Assembly: GCF_900215325.1 (NCBI RefSeq)
Contig: NZ_OCMS01000002.1
Location: 186,001-250,000, forward strand
Source: Fibrobacter sp. UWB16
Lineage (GTDB): Bacteria; Fibrobacterota; Fibrobacteria; Fibrobacterales; Fibrobacteraceae
Length of the DNA: 64,000 bases
Reading direction: 5' to 3'
Shown here: positions 41,909 to 52,300 of the stretch, in pieces
Layout of the letters: each line of letters begins with the position of its first letter
How positions within the stretch are numbered: position 1 is the first letter of the stretch
Program-made: the position numbers and the translations under genes
Notes under the pieces: model-generated
Told to the model about the DNA's origin: nothing
The model's database searches: none
The model's input: only the letters and a program-made list of their open reading frames with translations

Positions 41909-43132
41909 ATGAAGAACGAACCGAAAGTAAACTTGCTCGACGTACTCAAGGAAGTCGTTGAAGACAAGAGTGTCGATGATTCCGTGATTTTGGACGCCCT
42001 CAAGAAGGCTCTTATTTCTGCGGCCCGCAAGTATCTGCACATCGAAAAGAAGATCAACGTCGATATCGACATGGAAACCAACGAAGTCCATGTGTTCTTG
42101 AACGTCGAAGTTGTCGATGACTATCCGGACTACGACCCGAACATGACTGCCGAAGAAGTTGCTGAAATGGACGAAGGCTATATGCTCGTCGATGAAGCTC
42201 GCGACTTCAACGAAGATGCTCAGGCAGGCGACAGCCTTTATATGGAACTCCCGACCTCCTCCTTTGGTCGTCAGGCTATCCAGACTGCAAAGCAGCTCTT
42301 GACCCAGCACATCCGCAGTGCCGAATGCCAGCGCATCATGGACATCTACCGCAGCCGCATCGGTACGATCATCAACGGTACGGTGCTCCGTTTGGAACAA
42401 CGTAATGTTATCGTTGACCTTGGCAACAAGATTGAAGCTGAACTCCCGGCTCGCGAACAGATCCCGCACGAACGCTTGACTCAGGGCGCTTCTGTGAAGG
42501 CTGTGATTGCACGCGTGGAAGAATCTACGAAGAGCGGTGCTCAGGTTATTTTGTCTAGATCCAACGCTGACTTCCTCAAGGCTTTGCTCCGTCAGGAAGT
42601 TCCGGAAATCTACGAAGGCACTGTCGAAATCAAGGCTGTTGCCCGTGACTCCAAGAATCGCCGTGCAAAGATCGCTGTTTACTCTCGCGATGAGAAGATT
42701 GACCCGGTTGGCGCTTGCGTCGGCATGAAGGGTGCTCGCGTACAGACGATTGTCCGCGAACTTGGCAACGAACGTATCGACATCGTTCATTGGGACGAAA
42801 ACTTCGACGTGTTCGTTCAGCGTTCCTTGGCTCCGGCATCTGTCCTCAAGATGTTCCCGGTTCCGGATACGGACCGTATCGTGATCATCGTGGATGACGA
42901 AAACCTCGCTCAGGCTATCGGTAAGGGTGGCCAGAACGTGGAACTCGCCGGCCGTTTGGTGGATCGCAAGCTTGACGTTCATGGAGAACAGGAATGGTCT
43001 CAGATGGACGAAGAAGCCAAGAACAACATCCTCGCTCCGAACTATGAGGATGAAAGAAGAATGAGAGCGAAGCGTATGGACGAAGACAGAAAGGCAAAGG
43101 CCGCAGCTGTCAAGAAGGACGTGAACGCTTAA
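41909..43132 (+). CDS. nusA: Transcription termination/antitermination factor NusA
   Basis: A 407-residue NusA that binds RNA polymerase and controls pausing, termination and antitermination. The N-terminal polymerase-binding domain is followed by S1 (RIGTIINGTVLRLEQRNVIVDLG), then KH1 (DPVGACVGMKGARVQTIVREL) and KH2 (DENLAQAIGKGGQNVELAGRL). The C-terminal acidic repeats of E. coli NusA are absent; instead there is a basic, Lys/Arg-rich tail (MRAKRMDEDRKAKAAAVKK). An aggaag ribosome site precedes the ATG. A 63-bp gap leads to infB. Confidence 0.95.
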   Translation: MKNEPKVNLLDVLKEVVEDKSVDDSVILDALKKALISAARKYLHIEKKINVDIDMETNEVHVFLNVEVVDDYPDYDPNMTAEEVAEMDEGYMLVDEARDFNEDAQAGDSLYMELPTSSFGRQAIQTAKQLLTQHIRSAECQRIMDIYRSRIGTIINGTVLRLEQRNVIVDLGNKIEAELPAREQIPHERLTQGASVKAVIARVEESTKSGAQVILSRSNADFLKALLRQEVPEIYEGTVEIKAVARDSKNRRAKIAVYSRDEKIDPVGACVGMKGARVQTIVRELGNERIDIVHWDENFDVFVQRSLAPASVLKMFPVPDTDRIVIIVDDENLAQAIGKGGQNVELAGRLVDRKLDVHGEQEWSQMDEEAKNNILAPNYEDERRMRAKRMDEDRKAKAAAVKKDVNA

Positions 43133-43195
43133 AAACTTTTGCGCAGGGCAAATAGTTTAACGGAAGAATAAGAAAAGGAATTGAATAGGCTATTC

Positions 43196-46100
43196 ATGAC
43201 GAATGAATCTCAAATGAAACCTAAGGATTGGGCAGATGCTCATGGATTGAAGGTTGATGTGGTGATGAAGCTGCTCCGCGATGCAGGCGTTGCAGTTCGT
43301 ACCCATATGTCCAAATTGGATATGGCAGACTTTGCTAAAATCGAGGATGCTGCCGCTGCCGAAAAACAGAAGCAGGATGCCCGCAACAAGAATCTCAAGA
43401 GGCCTACAGCTTCTGAATCTGATTCTTCCGCTTCCGCTCCTGCAAAGAAGAAGGAAACGTCGGTTGCGACGAACAGACTTGGCTTGAAGGTGAGCCTCAA
43501 GAAAGGCCCGGGCGCCCGCAAGGATGCTCCGAAGCCTGTCGCTAAACAGGATCCGAAGTCCCCGGTCGCAAAGCCCGCTGCTCCGGCTGCCGTAAAACCG
43601 GCCGCCCCGGCACCTGCACAAGTTGCTCCGAAGCCTGCCGCACCTGCTCCGGCTCAAGTCGCTCCTGCCGCTCCGGCACCGAAGCCGGCAGCACCTGCTC
43701 CCGCACCTGCCGCAGCACCTGCTGCTCCAGCCGCACCGGCTGTAAAGCCCGCCGCTCCTGCACCGGCCCCGGCACCTCAGGCAAAGCCTGCCGCCCCGGC
43801 GCCTGCACAAGCAGCTCCGAAGCCTGCTGCTCCTGCTCCGGCTGTAAAGCCTGCCGCTCCGGCCGTCGCAAAGCCCGCTGCTCCGCAGCCGACAATGATG
43901 TCTGCTACGACAGAACTCAAGCAGCCGCCGATGAAGGCTCAGGTCTTCAAGCCCGATGCTGCAATCCTTGCCCGTATCGAAAAGTCTCGCCAGCAGGCTC
44001 AGGCCGCTCGCAACAACCACCGTCCGAATGGTGGAAACCGCAATGGCGGCAATGGCCAGGGTTACACGGGTACGTTTGGCCGTCTCTCGAACAACGGCAA
44101 TGGCGGTAACGATAACCGCAACAATAACAACAATAATCGTCGCCCGAACGGCGGTAACGCTAGCAGCAGTAGCCGCGGCTATACCGGTCGTAACGGTGGA
44201 TTCTCCAGCGGTTCCATGCAGGAAGCTTTCAACGCTTCCAACAACAATAACCAGTCTCTCGGTCAGAACAACCAGAACGGCAAGGGCAATGGCAAGGGCC
44301 AGAACGGCCGCCATGGCAACGACAAGAACCGCCGTAGCAATACTAAGGACCGTCAGGAAATGCAGAGGGAACAGCAGCAGGAAGCCGTTCGTCAGAACGT
44401 CTCCCGCGTGATGGCATCCCTCTCCAAGAACCCGGTCAAGAAAGTTTATCACAAGGAACATTCCGAAAACAACTCGGGTGAAGAAAAGAAGATCCTCAAG
44501 ACTTCTGACTTCATTACCGTGGGCGAACTCGCAGGCCTCATGGACCAGATGCCGGCACGCGTCATTGCAAAGTGCATGGAAATGGGCATGATGGTGACCA
44601 TTAACGCTCGCCTTGATTTCGAAACGATCCAAATTTTGGCTGATGAATTCGGTTACGAAGCTCAGCTGATGGAAGAATACGAAGAAGAAGCTCTCGGCAT
44701 CGAGGAAGAATCTCAGGAAAATCTCCAGCCGCGTCATCCGGTGGTTACCGTCATGGGCCACGTTGACCACGGTAAGACTTCTCTCCTCGACTGGATTCGT
44801 AAGACCCACGTGGTGTCCGGCGAATCGGGTGGCATTACGCAGCACATCGGTGCATACGAAGTCACCACCAAGCAGGGCAAGGTTACCTTCCTCGATACTC
44901 CGGGTCACGAAGCCTTCAGTGCTATGCGTGCTCGTGGTTCCCAGGTGACCGACGTTATCGTTCTCGTCGTGGCTGCTGACTCCATGGTGATGCCGCAGAC
45001 GGTTGAATGTATTGAACTTGCCAAGCGCGAAAATGTGCCGATGGTCGTCGCCATTACAAAGATGGACCTTCCGACCGCAAACCCGGACAAGATTCGCGCC
45101 CAGCTCGCAGAACGCGGTGTGGAAGTCGAACAGTGGGGTGGTCAGACCAGCTGTATCGAAGTTTCTGCACGTACGGGTCAGGGCATGGATGTCCTCCTCG
45201 AAACGCTCGCTCTCGAAGCTGAAATTCTTGAACTCAAGGCCAATCCGGATACGCACGCCCGTGGTGCTGTCGTTGAATCCAAGCTCGACGTGGGTAAGGG
45301 TTCCATGGCTACGATCCTCGTGCAGAACGGTACGCTCCATGTGGGTGACCCGTTTGTTTGCGGTATCTACGCAGGTCGTGTCCGTGCCATGTTTAACGAA
45401 CGCGGTGAACAGATGAAGGAAGCTCCTCCGTCTGCTCCGTGCCAGGTGCTCGGCTTTGACGGTACTCCGCAGGCCGGTGACGAACTTGTCGTGGTGGAAG
45501 ACGAAAAGACCGCACGTGAAATTGCTTCCAAGCGCCGTATGGCCGCTCGTGAACGCGATCTCCGCGCCCGTAAGACGGTCTCTCTTGAAAACTCCTTCAA
45601 CGCAAAGAAGGAAGGTACGCTCTCCGAACTCAACCTTATCGTCAAGGCCGACGTGGGTGGTTCTGCAGAAGCTTTGGCCGCTTCCCTCGAAAAGCTTACC
45701 AACAAGGAAGTCCGCGTCAACATCATCCGCAAGGGTGTGGGTACGATTACGGAATCCGATATCCTGTTTGCAACGACCGCACAGGCTATCATTATTTCCT
45801 TCCACCTTATGCCGTCTCTCGCTGTCCGCGAAATGGCCCAGAAGGAAGGCATCGAAATCCGCAACTACCGCGTGATTTACGACTGCATTGAAGATATCAA
45901 GAACGCTGTGGAAGGCCTCCTCAAGCCGATCATGCGCGAAGAACTCGTTGGCGAAGCCGAAATCCGCCAGGTGTTCAAGGTCCCGAAGGTTGGTCTCATC
46001 GCTGGCTGTATGGTTACCGACGGCGAAGTCGACCGCACGAGCCATGTCCGCGTTTACCGCAACGGTATCGAACTCGGTACGACCGTGGTCCAGTCCTTGA

Positions 46101-46312
46101 AGCGCATGAAGGACGACGTCAAGTCTGTCGCTCGTGGCTTTGAATGCGGTATCGGCCTCAAGGGTTACGACGATATCAAGGAAGGCGACAGCCTCATCTT
46201 CTTCAAGGAAGTCAAGGTCGCCCGTACGTTGGAAGACGTTGCCCGCGAAGAAGCTGAAGAAAAGGCAAAGAAGGCTGCTGAAGAAGCTGCCGCAGCGAAG
46301 GAAAACGCTTAA
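43196..46312 (+). CDS. infB: Translation initiation factor IF-2
   Basis: IF-2 places fMet-tRNA on the 30S subunit and promotes subunit joining. The 1038-residue protein has an N-terminal IF2_N motif (DWADAHGLKVDVVMKLLRDAG). A 120-residue Ala/Pro/Lys low-complexity region (about 120-240) and an Asn/Gly-rich region (about 270-400) follow. The GTPase domain has GHVDHGKTSLLDW near residue 521, DTPGHE and TKMD, and domains 2-4 complete the protein. I chose ATG 43196 with an atagg ribosome site; a TTG at 43181 is the alternative. rbfA overlaps the stop. Confidence 0.96.
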   Translation: MTNESQMKPKDWADAHGLKVDVVMKLLRDAGVAVRTHMSKLDMADFAKIEDAAAAEKQKQDARNKNLKRPTASESDSSASAPAKKKETSVATNRLGLKVSLKKGPGARKDAPKPVAKQDPKSPVAKPAAPAAVKPAAPAPAQVAPKPAAPAPAQVAPAAPAPKPAAPAPAPAAAPAAPAAPAVKPAAPAPAPAPQAKPAAPAPAQAAPKPAAPAPAVKPAAPAVAKPAAPQPTMMSATTELKQPPMKAQVFKPDAAILARIEKSRQQAQAARNNHRPNGGNRNGGNGQGYTGTFGRLSNNGNGGNDNRNNNNNNRRPNGGNASSSSRGYTGRNGGFSSGSMQEAFNASNNNNQSLGQNNQNGKGNGKGQNGRHGNDKNRRSNTKDRQEMQREQQQEAVRQNVSRVMASLSKNPVKKVYHKEHSENNSGEEKKILKTSDFITVGELAGLMDQMPARVIAKCMEMGMMVTINARLDFETIQILADEFGYEAQLMEEYEEEALGIEEESQENLQPRHPVVTVMGHVDHGKTSLLDWIRKTHVVSGESGGITQHIGAYEVTTKQGKVTFLDTPGHEAFSAMRARGSQVTDVIVLVVAADSMVMPQTVECIELAKRENVPMVVAITKMDLPTANPDKIRAQLAERGVEVEQWGGQTSCIEVSARTGQGMDVLLETLALEAEILELKANPDTHARGAVVESKLDVGKGSMATILVQNGTLHVGDPFVCGIYAGRVRAMFNERGEQMKEAPPSAPCQVLGFDGTPQAGDELVVVEDEKTAREIASKRRMAARERDLRARKTVSLENSFNAKKEGTLSELNLIVKADVGGSAEALAASLEKLTNKEVRVNIIRKGVGTITESDILFATTAQAIIISFHLMPSLAVREMAQKEGIEIRNYRVIYDCIEDIKNAVEGLLKPIMREELVGEAEIRQVFKVPKVGLIAGCMVTDGEVDRTSHVRVYRNGIELGTTVVQSLKRMKDDVKSVARGFECGIGLKGYDDIKEGDSLIFFKEVKVARTLEDVAREEAEEKAKKAAEEAAAAKENA

Positions 46313-46665
46313 TGACTCGTAGAACCGATAGATTAGGCGAGCAGTTCCGCGAAGAGATCTCCAAGCTCATCCAGAAGGGCTTGAAGGATCCGCGCGTGAG
46401 CACTCTCGCGAGCATTACCCGTGTGGACATTACCGAAGACCTGAGCTATGCAAAGGCCCTCGTCTCGGTGATGGGTTCCGATAAAGAAAAGCGCGATACG
46501 CTTGTCGGACTCAACAATTCCGCCGGCTTTATCCGTGGCGTCTTGGGCAAGGCCTTGAAGATTTTCAAGGTTCCGGAGCTCAAGTTCGTTCTTGACGAAA
46601 ATCTCGAACATGCCATGCACATTGAAGAAATCCTTGCAGAACTGAAGCAGAAAGGGGAACTTTAA
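46312..46665 (+). CDS. rbfA: Ribosome-binding factor A
   Basis: A 117-residue RbfA, a KH-fold cold-adaptation and 16S rRNA maturation factor. Typical segments are RLGEQFREEISKLIQKGLKDPRV, ITRVDITEDLSYAKALVSVMG and the C-terminal LDENLEHAMHIEEIL. The ATG shares its A with the infB stop codon (taATG), so translation is coupled. The TTG of truB follows the stop immediately. Confidence 0.95.
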   Translation: MTRRTDRLGEQFREEISKLIQKGLKDPRVSTLASITRVDITEDLSYAKALVSVMGSDKEKRDTLVGLNNSAGFIRGVLGKALKIFKVPELKFVLDENLEHAMHIEEILAELKQKGEL

Positions 46666-47721
46666 TTGTCCTCTTCCGGCTTCGTCCTCTTGGACAAAAT
46701 TGCAGGTGAAACATCTTTTAAGGCCCTTTTCCCTCTGAAAAGGGTCTTTTGTACTAAACGCGTGGGCCATGCAGGTACGCTCGATTTGCGTGCAAGCGGG
46801 CTCATTATTGCCGCTACGGGTCGTGCAACGCGCCTTTTGCCTTACATTGAGGCGAAGGACAAGTGCTATACGTTCAGGCTCCACCTTGGCTATGAAACCG
46901 ATACCTTGGAATGGGACGGGGAAGTGGTTAAGGTAGACGACAAATGCGTGGGGCGAGAGTCGCAGCCATGCTTGCATGGATATGACCGAGCCCAGCATTT
47001 GGGACTTGAGCAAAGCGAAAGTCCAAAGACGAGAGACGAGAGTGGTTGTCATCCTGGAGCCGAAGGCGATAGGATCCAGTGCGGAGTGCCTTCGGTGACG
47101 CGCGCGGACCTCGAAGCTGTTCTCTCGCAGTTCATTGGCGACATTGACCAGGTTCCGCCCAATTACAGTGCTGTGAAAATCGATGGCCATCGCGCAAGCG
47201 ACTTGGCGAATCGTGGTCGTGAAATTGAACTCAAGCCTCGCCGCATTCATATCGAATCGCTCAAAGTCGTGGACGAGGGCAAGGTTACGGAAGGCTGTAC
47301 CGGCAAGTGCTTTGCCACGTTTGATTTGGAATGCAATTGCAGCAAGGGAACGTACATCCGTTCGCTCGGTCGTGATTTGGCTCGTGCGCTTGGTACGTGC
47401 GGCTGCGTCTCGATGATCCGTCGCCACCGCATTGGTGATGTGACTGTGGATCGCGCTGTTCGTGGGGACGCTCTCACGCCGGAACATTTGCTCCCTGTAG
47501 ACCAGGTGCTTGATTTCCCGGTTGTCCGCTTGAATGACGACCAGGTGAAAGCAATTCGTTTAGGAAATTGGGTGCCGTGGCGCACTCCTGTTGAAAATTT
47601 AAGCACAACGCCTGGGGCGGAAAAGTTTGTCTTTACCGCCGATAAGGATGGCGCTGTGATTGGGCTTGGGGTTTATGACCCGGGCCGCATTTGCCCCAAG
47701 TTCTTTTTAGGTGATGATTAA
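46666..47721 (+). CDS. truB: tRNA pseudouridine(55) synthase TruB, with in-frame repeat insertion
   Basis: TruB makes pseudouridine 55 in the T loop of tRNAs. The 351-residue protein starts at TTG 46666, right after rbfA. The catalytic Asp40 lies in GHAGTLDLRASGLI, where PLATG is usual. LGYETDTLEWDGEVV, QVPPNYSAVKIDGHRASDLANRG and KGTYIRSLGRDLA complete the core. Between the DGEVV strand and VTRADLEAVL, where homologues have a few residues, about 45-50 extra residues occur (about 93-142). Their DNA holds gacgaga motifs, a fragment of the composite repeat and a full REP-like hairpin (47048-47080). The frame is kept throughout. Confidence 0.92.
   Translation: MSSSGFVLLDKIAGETSFKALFPLKRVFCTKRVGHAGTLDLRASGLIIAATGRATRLLPYIEAKDKCYTFRLHLGYETDTLEWDGEVVKVDDKCVGRESQPCLHGYDRAQHLGLEQSESPKTRDESGCHPGAEGDRIQCGVPSVTRADLEAVLSQFIGDIDQVPPNYSAVKIDGHRASDLANRGREIELKPRRIHIESLKVVDEGKVTEGCTGKCFATFDLECNCSKGTYIRSLGRDLARALGTCGCVSMIRRHRIGDVTVDRAVRGDALTPEHLLPVDQVLDFPVVRLNDDQVKAIRLGNWVPWRTPVENLSTTPGAEKFVFTADKDGAVIGLGVYDPGRICPKFFLGDD
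47048..47080 (+). repeat. REP-like unit inside truB
   Basis: GTC, ATCCT (47051-47055), gga, inner GCC-GAA-GGC, gat, AGGAT (47071-47075), CCAGT. It is the GGA/GAT subtype shared with 59118 and 60095. Upstream, 46962-46996 resembles the composite element (GGCTCGG, ATGCAAGCAT) in reverse orientation. Confidence 0.88.
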
Positions 47722-47728
47722 AAAGGTG

Positions 47729-47752
47729 ATTCCCGATCAAGTCGGGAATGAC
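47729..47752. repeat. Short palindromic repeat between truB and ribF
   Basis: attcccga (47729-47736), tcaag loop, tcgggaat (47742-47749), then gac. A single-stem relative of the REP-like units, lying in the 49-bp gap of the operon. It could alter ribF expression. Confidence 0.8.
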
Positions 47753-47770
47753 AGATAAGGTGATGATTAA

Positions 47771-48664
47771 ATGAAACGCGCTGTGACAATGGGTAATTTT
47801 GATGGATGCCATTTGGGGCATCAGGCGCTTTTTCGCACGCTCAAGGCGGTTGCCGAAGTGAACCATTTGCAGCCAACGGTCATCAGCTTTGAACCCCATT
47901 CTAATTACGTCTTGCGTGGGCCGGGCGATCCGTTGCTCCTCACGACGACCGAAGAAAAACGCGAATTTGTCGAGAGCCTTGGCATTGAATTTTTGGTATT
48001 GCCGTTCACGCACGAATTGGCAAAACTCCCGTTTGATAAATTTGTCCGCACGGAACTGATTGAAAAGCGCGAAGTCGTTTCGATGTTCTTTGGACACGAC
48101 CATTGCTTCGGTGCCGGCGGCAAAGGCAATTACGAGACGATTACCGCTGCGTTCCCGGAACTCTCGACGCAGATGCTTTCAATGGTTTTGCACAAGGGCG
48201 AACGCGTGAGCTCTTCTGCAGTGCGCAATGCGCTTTTGAACGGCGATGTGGACCGCGCGCAGACTTATCTGGGGCGCCCGTATCGCTTGTCTGGAACGGT
48301 TGTGGTTGGCAAACGCCTTGGTCATACGATTGGATTCCCGACGGCGAATGTGCAGATGGAACAGTTCAAGTTCTTGCCGAAAGGCGGTGTGTATGTTGCA
48401 AGTGCAAGACTCTCGGATGGTCGCATTTATCGCTCTGTCGTGAACATCGGAACGCAACCGACAACGCCCGGAACGCATAACCTTGCGGTCGAAGCGTATC
48501 TGCTTGACTTTAACGAAGACATTTACGGCCAGCATTTAGCGCTGGACTTGCTCGCCTTCTTGCGCCCCGAAAAAAAATTCGCAAGCATCGAAGATTTGGT
48601 CCGCCAGATTGGCATGGACGCCGACACCGCCAAAAATTATAACGGAAATCACTGGGCGGAGTAA
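47771..48664 (+). CDS. ribF: Bifunctional riboflavin kinase / FAD synthetase RibF
   Basis: RibF phosphorylates riboflavin to FMN and adenylylates FMN to FAD. The N-terminal nucleotidylyltransferase has MGNFDGCHLGHQAL (usual GxFDGvHlGHq), FGHDHCFGAGGKGNYE and VSSSAVRNALLNGDV. The C-terminal kinase has GKRLGHTIGFPTANV and a metal-binding PTAN-type loop, then AEAYLLDFNEDIYG-like text (EAYLLDFNEDIYGQ). The 297 residues match the family. Its place at the end of the rimP-truB operon is widespread in bacteria. Confidence 0.95.
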   Translation: MKRAVTMGNFDGCHLGHQALFRTLKAVAEVNHLQPTVISFEPHSNYVLRGPGDPLLLTTTEEKREFVESLGIEFLVLPFTHELAKLPFDKFVRTELIEKREVVSMFFGHDHCFGAGGKGNYETITAAFPELSTQMLSMVLHKGERVSSSAVRNALLNGDVDRAQTYLGRPYRLSGTVVVGKRLGHTIGFPTANVQMEQFKFLPKGGVYVASARLSDGRIYRSVVNIGTQPTTPGTHNLAVEAYLLDFNEDIYGQHLALDLLAFLRPEKKFASIEDLVRQIGMDADTAKNYNGNHWAE

Positions 48665-48680
48665 GGGAACTAGCATGAGC

Positions 48681-48705
48681 AACTTGTAAATACTTTTTAC
48701 AAGTT
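48681..48705. terminator. Terminator between convergent ribF and flavin-binding gene
   Basis: aacttgtaaa (48681-48690), tactt loop, tttacaagtt (48696-48705). A perfect 10-bp stem, followed by gacttttc on the plus strand. It can serve both directions. Confidence 0.75.
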
Positions 48706-48712
48706 GACTTTT

Positions 48713-49261
48713 CTAGCATTTTTGAGTTTTGTCGTTTTTTGCTTTACCGGTAAAGTTGGTGCTCGTAATTTTGAAGACGGTCACGGTGGTGGCTTGTTCG
48801 GGCGTGAATTCGAACTTGTGCGGGATCGCTGATTGCGAGGAACGCGCGGAATCTGGGTGGTGCGTGGAACCTGTTGCCTGACGTTCCATTAGGAGCGAGA
48901 GTCCGCGGCATTTTTCAGTCACGTCTTCGACGATTTCGGCTTTGCCTTGCCCGACAACGCTTGCGTAAAAGCGCCCGCTTTTGCAATAGGCTTCTTCGTG
49001 AATCTCGATGCGGTTTTCAACGCACATGCTAAATGCGACATTCGGATTTTTGCGGATGCAGTCAAGTTTTTTTCCGACATGAGCACAATGGAAATACAGT
49101 TCCAGAACGCCGCTGTTTAGGCTGTATCCGAATGACAACGGAATTACGTAGGGTAGGCCTGCGTTTGTGTCATCCACCATCGCGACATGGCATGTTGTGC
49201 ACTGTTCGATAATCTTCGCGATGTTTTCATCGCCTAAAACTTCTCTGTCCTTGCGCCGCAT
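48713..49261 (-). CDS. Pyridoxamine 5'-phosphate oxidase-like flavin-binding protein (NimA type)
   Basis: A 182-residue split-barrel flavoprotein. MRRKDREV at the start, CHVAMVDDTNAGLPYVIPLSFGY, VGKKLDCIRKNPNVAFSM and YASVVGQGKAEIVED follow the pattern of NimA-related and heme/flavin-binding proteins, some of which reduce nitroimidazoles. Between LLMERQATG and KFEFTPEQ there is an 18-residue hydrophilic stretch (STHHPDSARSSQSAIPH) that I would not expect in the family. It could be a small insertion, but it does not match the repeat units here. The substrate is unknown. Confidence 0.8.
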   Translation of the reverse strand: MRRKDREVLGDENIAKIIEQCTTCHVAMVDDTNAGLPYVIPLSFGYSLNSGVLELYFHCAHVGKKLDCIRKNPNVAFSMCVENRIEIHEEAYCKSGRFYASVVGQGKAEIVEDVTEKCRGLSLLMERQATGSTHHPDSARSSQSAIPHKFEFTPEQATTVTVFKITSTNFTGKAKNDKTQKC

Positions 49262-49323
49262 ATTACCTCAACTTTTTTTACGCTGTTTGAATTTAAATAT
49301 AATATAGGCTTCGATTTAAATTT

Positions 49324-52300
49324 CTACACAATTGTGTTGTCCAGGCAGAAGACTTCGGCGAGTTGCTTGTCGTCCATGTCGGCGAGCCATGTTTCGCCGG
49401 CGTTCACGGTCAAGTTGGCTATAGCTTTTTTGGTTTCGAGGAGTGAATTGATTTTCTCTTCGAAGGTGCCTTTGGTGATAAAGCGGTGGACTTGGACGTT
49501 GCGCTTTTGGCCGATACGGAAGGCGCGGTCGGTGGCTTGCGCTTCGATGGCGGGGTTCCACCACAAATCGTAATGGATGACTTGCGAGGCGGCGACGAGG
49601 TTGAGGCCGGTGCCACCAGCCTTGAGCGAGAGAATGAGGACTTTGCAATCCGGATTTTCTTGGAAATCCTGGATCATTTCGGAGCGCTGCGTTTGTGTGC
49701 AACCGCCGTGATAGAAATGCGTGCGGAGACCGAGTTCACTTTCGATGGTGGATTTGAGCAAGTGGCCCATTTCGGCAAATTGCGTAAATATGAGCGTCTT
49801 TTCGCCTTGTTCTTGGATGGAGGTGAGAAGGTCCAAGAGCATTTGCATCTTGCCGGATTCGAGCTTGCTGGACTTTTGGGACGCGGCGTTGTCGTCTAAC
49901 CCTTTCAGGAATGTGGCGGGGTGGTTGCAGATTTGCTTGAGGGCAAGAATCATCTGCAAAATAATGCCCTTGCGCTTGAATAGTGCGTGGGCATCGTTTG
50001 CCTTTTCGCTGAGGGACTGCTCCATCTCAAGCTCTTGCATAAAGTGTTCGAGCGTTTTTTGATAAAGGGCGGCTTGCGAGCGAGTGAGTTCGGCGTATTC
50101 GTCCTGGATGATTTTGTCGGGCAAGTCGCTGATAATGCTCTTGTCGGTCTTGAGGCGGCGCAGCATGAACGGCGCTGTGATTTTGCGGAATGTTTCGGCA
50201 ACAATCTGGTTGCCGTTCTTTTGAATCGGCGTTTCGAACTTTTCTCGGAATTCGCTTGCGCTCGGGAAGAACCCGTGGTTCGCAAAATCCATGATGGTCC
50301 AAAATTCCATCAGGCGGTTTTCGACTGGAGTGCCGCTCATCGCAATTTTCATGGGCGCACGCATCCGGCGGAGCAATTTGCTCTGTTCGCTATCGGCGTT
50401 TTTGATGTTTTGAGCTTCGTCGATGATAATCGTTTGCCATTCGTGTTTGTCGAGTTCGGCAAAGTCCTTGCGGAACGTAGCATACGTCGTGAGCAATACG
50501 TCGGCGTTGAACTTTTGCAAGTTGCGGCGGCCTCCGTGGTACGCAAAGAACGTGAGTTCCGGTGCGAACTTCTTGATTTCGACTTGCCAGTTGCAAAGGA
50601 GGCCGGCGGGCATTACGACAATGGCTTTTTTCTCCGCGAATTTGCCCTCTTGTTTCATCTTGAGGAGGAACGTAATGACTTGTAGCGTCTTGCCGAGGCC
50701 CATGTCATCGGCGAGAATGCAACCGAATCCGATTTCCAGATTCTTGTACATCCAGGAGTAGCCGCGCATTTGGTAGGGGCGGAGAGTTGCGTTTAGATTC
50801 GCGGGCAAAGGAATGTCTGTTTCGGCGCGCCAGGCATCGAACTGCTGCTTGAAATCGCTCGCCATTTCGACCGGGATGTTGTCGCATTCGCCGGTGAAGC
50901 AAGCTTGCACAAGCTTGGCCTGCGTGATTTCTGGAACGGAATCTTCTTCGAGAATTTCGCCTTCGTTTTCGCCATTTTTCGCGGAGCTTTCGGCGTCTGT
51001 TCCATTCGCTTCTCTGACGGCTTTTTTGCCTTTGGCGTCTGCGCCAGACTTGCCTTCAATTTTATCGCGGATGGATTGCAAATCCTGTTCGGTAATTTGC
51101 ACGTAACTGGACTTGTATTTTAAAAGTCCGTCCGCTTGCTCTGCAAGTTCCAAAAATTCCTTTGCCGAAATGTTTTCATCGCCGATGGCGATTTCCCAAT
51201 CAAAGTCGAGCAGGTCGCCGGCTGTAAATGCACCAAAGCTCATGCTGCCTTGCAAACGCATCTTGGGTTTCGGTTTTCCGATGTTCAAAAGGTTCTTTGG
51301 AATTTCTGTCTGGATGCCAAACAGTTGGAGCTTTTTAAGGCAATCCTGCAAAAATTCGAGGAGTTCGGCGCCTCGCATCAAAATCGGTTCGCTCGCACGG
51401 CGTTCCAAATAGGCATCGAGCGGCTTGAAGCCATCGGCAATGCCGTTCAGAACGCTCATAATCGAGAGTAGTCGCGAGTCGTTGTTTTCGAATAGTTCCG
51501 AAAGTGGCGTGCGTCTCGCAGCATCTTCATCAAGTACAAAAACGTCCAGCGCTACATCTTCATCCATTTCGCTACAGACAAAGAGAATCTGCGTGCGGCA
51601 ACCGAGGCAAGAATATACCGAAAGCCATTGCTGGATTTTCCCCGGAATGGCGTGAGCGTTGTTCGCGAGCTTCCCTGAAACGCTATCGAAAAAGAACGAG
51701 AGCAAATTGCCATGATTCGTCTTGAGCGGCGTCTTGTATTTGCGTGCAAATTTCAGGAGCTGCGAGATGAACAACGAAAGAATATGTTCGGCGGGTTCCG
51801 CAATTTCAAAGAAGGCTTCTTCTTTGCTTGTCCACGCAAGTTCTCGCGGAGCGGTGACTTCGAGATCGGCAACAATGTAGAGAATCTCGGGAAGCATTTC
51901 GGCGGGGAGCCAGCGCATTTGCGCTACGTCTTTCCCGATCCAGAAAACTTGCGGATAAATCGCTCCGGTGCGCACAAGGTAAAATGCCACTTGCAACATC
52001 AAGTGCAAGTAACGCACGGAGTAATGGTGCCACGAAAAATTCCCGGCGCTCAGGCAGCAAAGTGCGCCCATCACGTTTGTGACGGTGAGGTTGCTATTGA
52101 TGACTTTGTCGGCCATGGACTGCTCGAAATTCCAATGCCATCCGGGCTTGTGGAATAGTCGCAGTTGCTCGTTTTCCATCAGGAACGTCTTCGCATTATT
52201 CACGCGGAACTGTTCCGAGAACGCATCAAAATTCTCGAAGTCGGTAAAGAACTTGTGGCACGATTCTAGTTCATCCGTAAAACTCTTGCGAAAATTTCCG

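Noticed and set aside
43190-46045. 951-codon antisense reading frame across infB
   Set aside because: It mirrors the low-complexity and codon-biased infB gene. The plus-strand product has every IF-2 motif; the antisense product has none.
46666-47721. truB as a pseudogene because of the repeat insertion
   Set aside because: The frame is intact from start to stop and all catalytic and binding motifs are present on both sides of the insertion.
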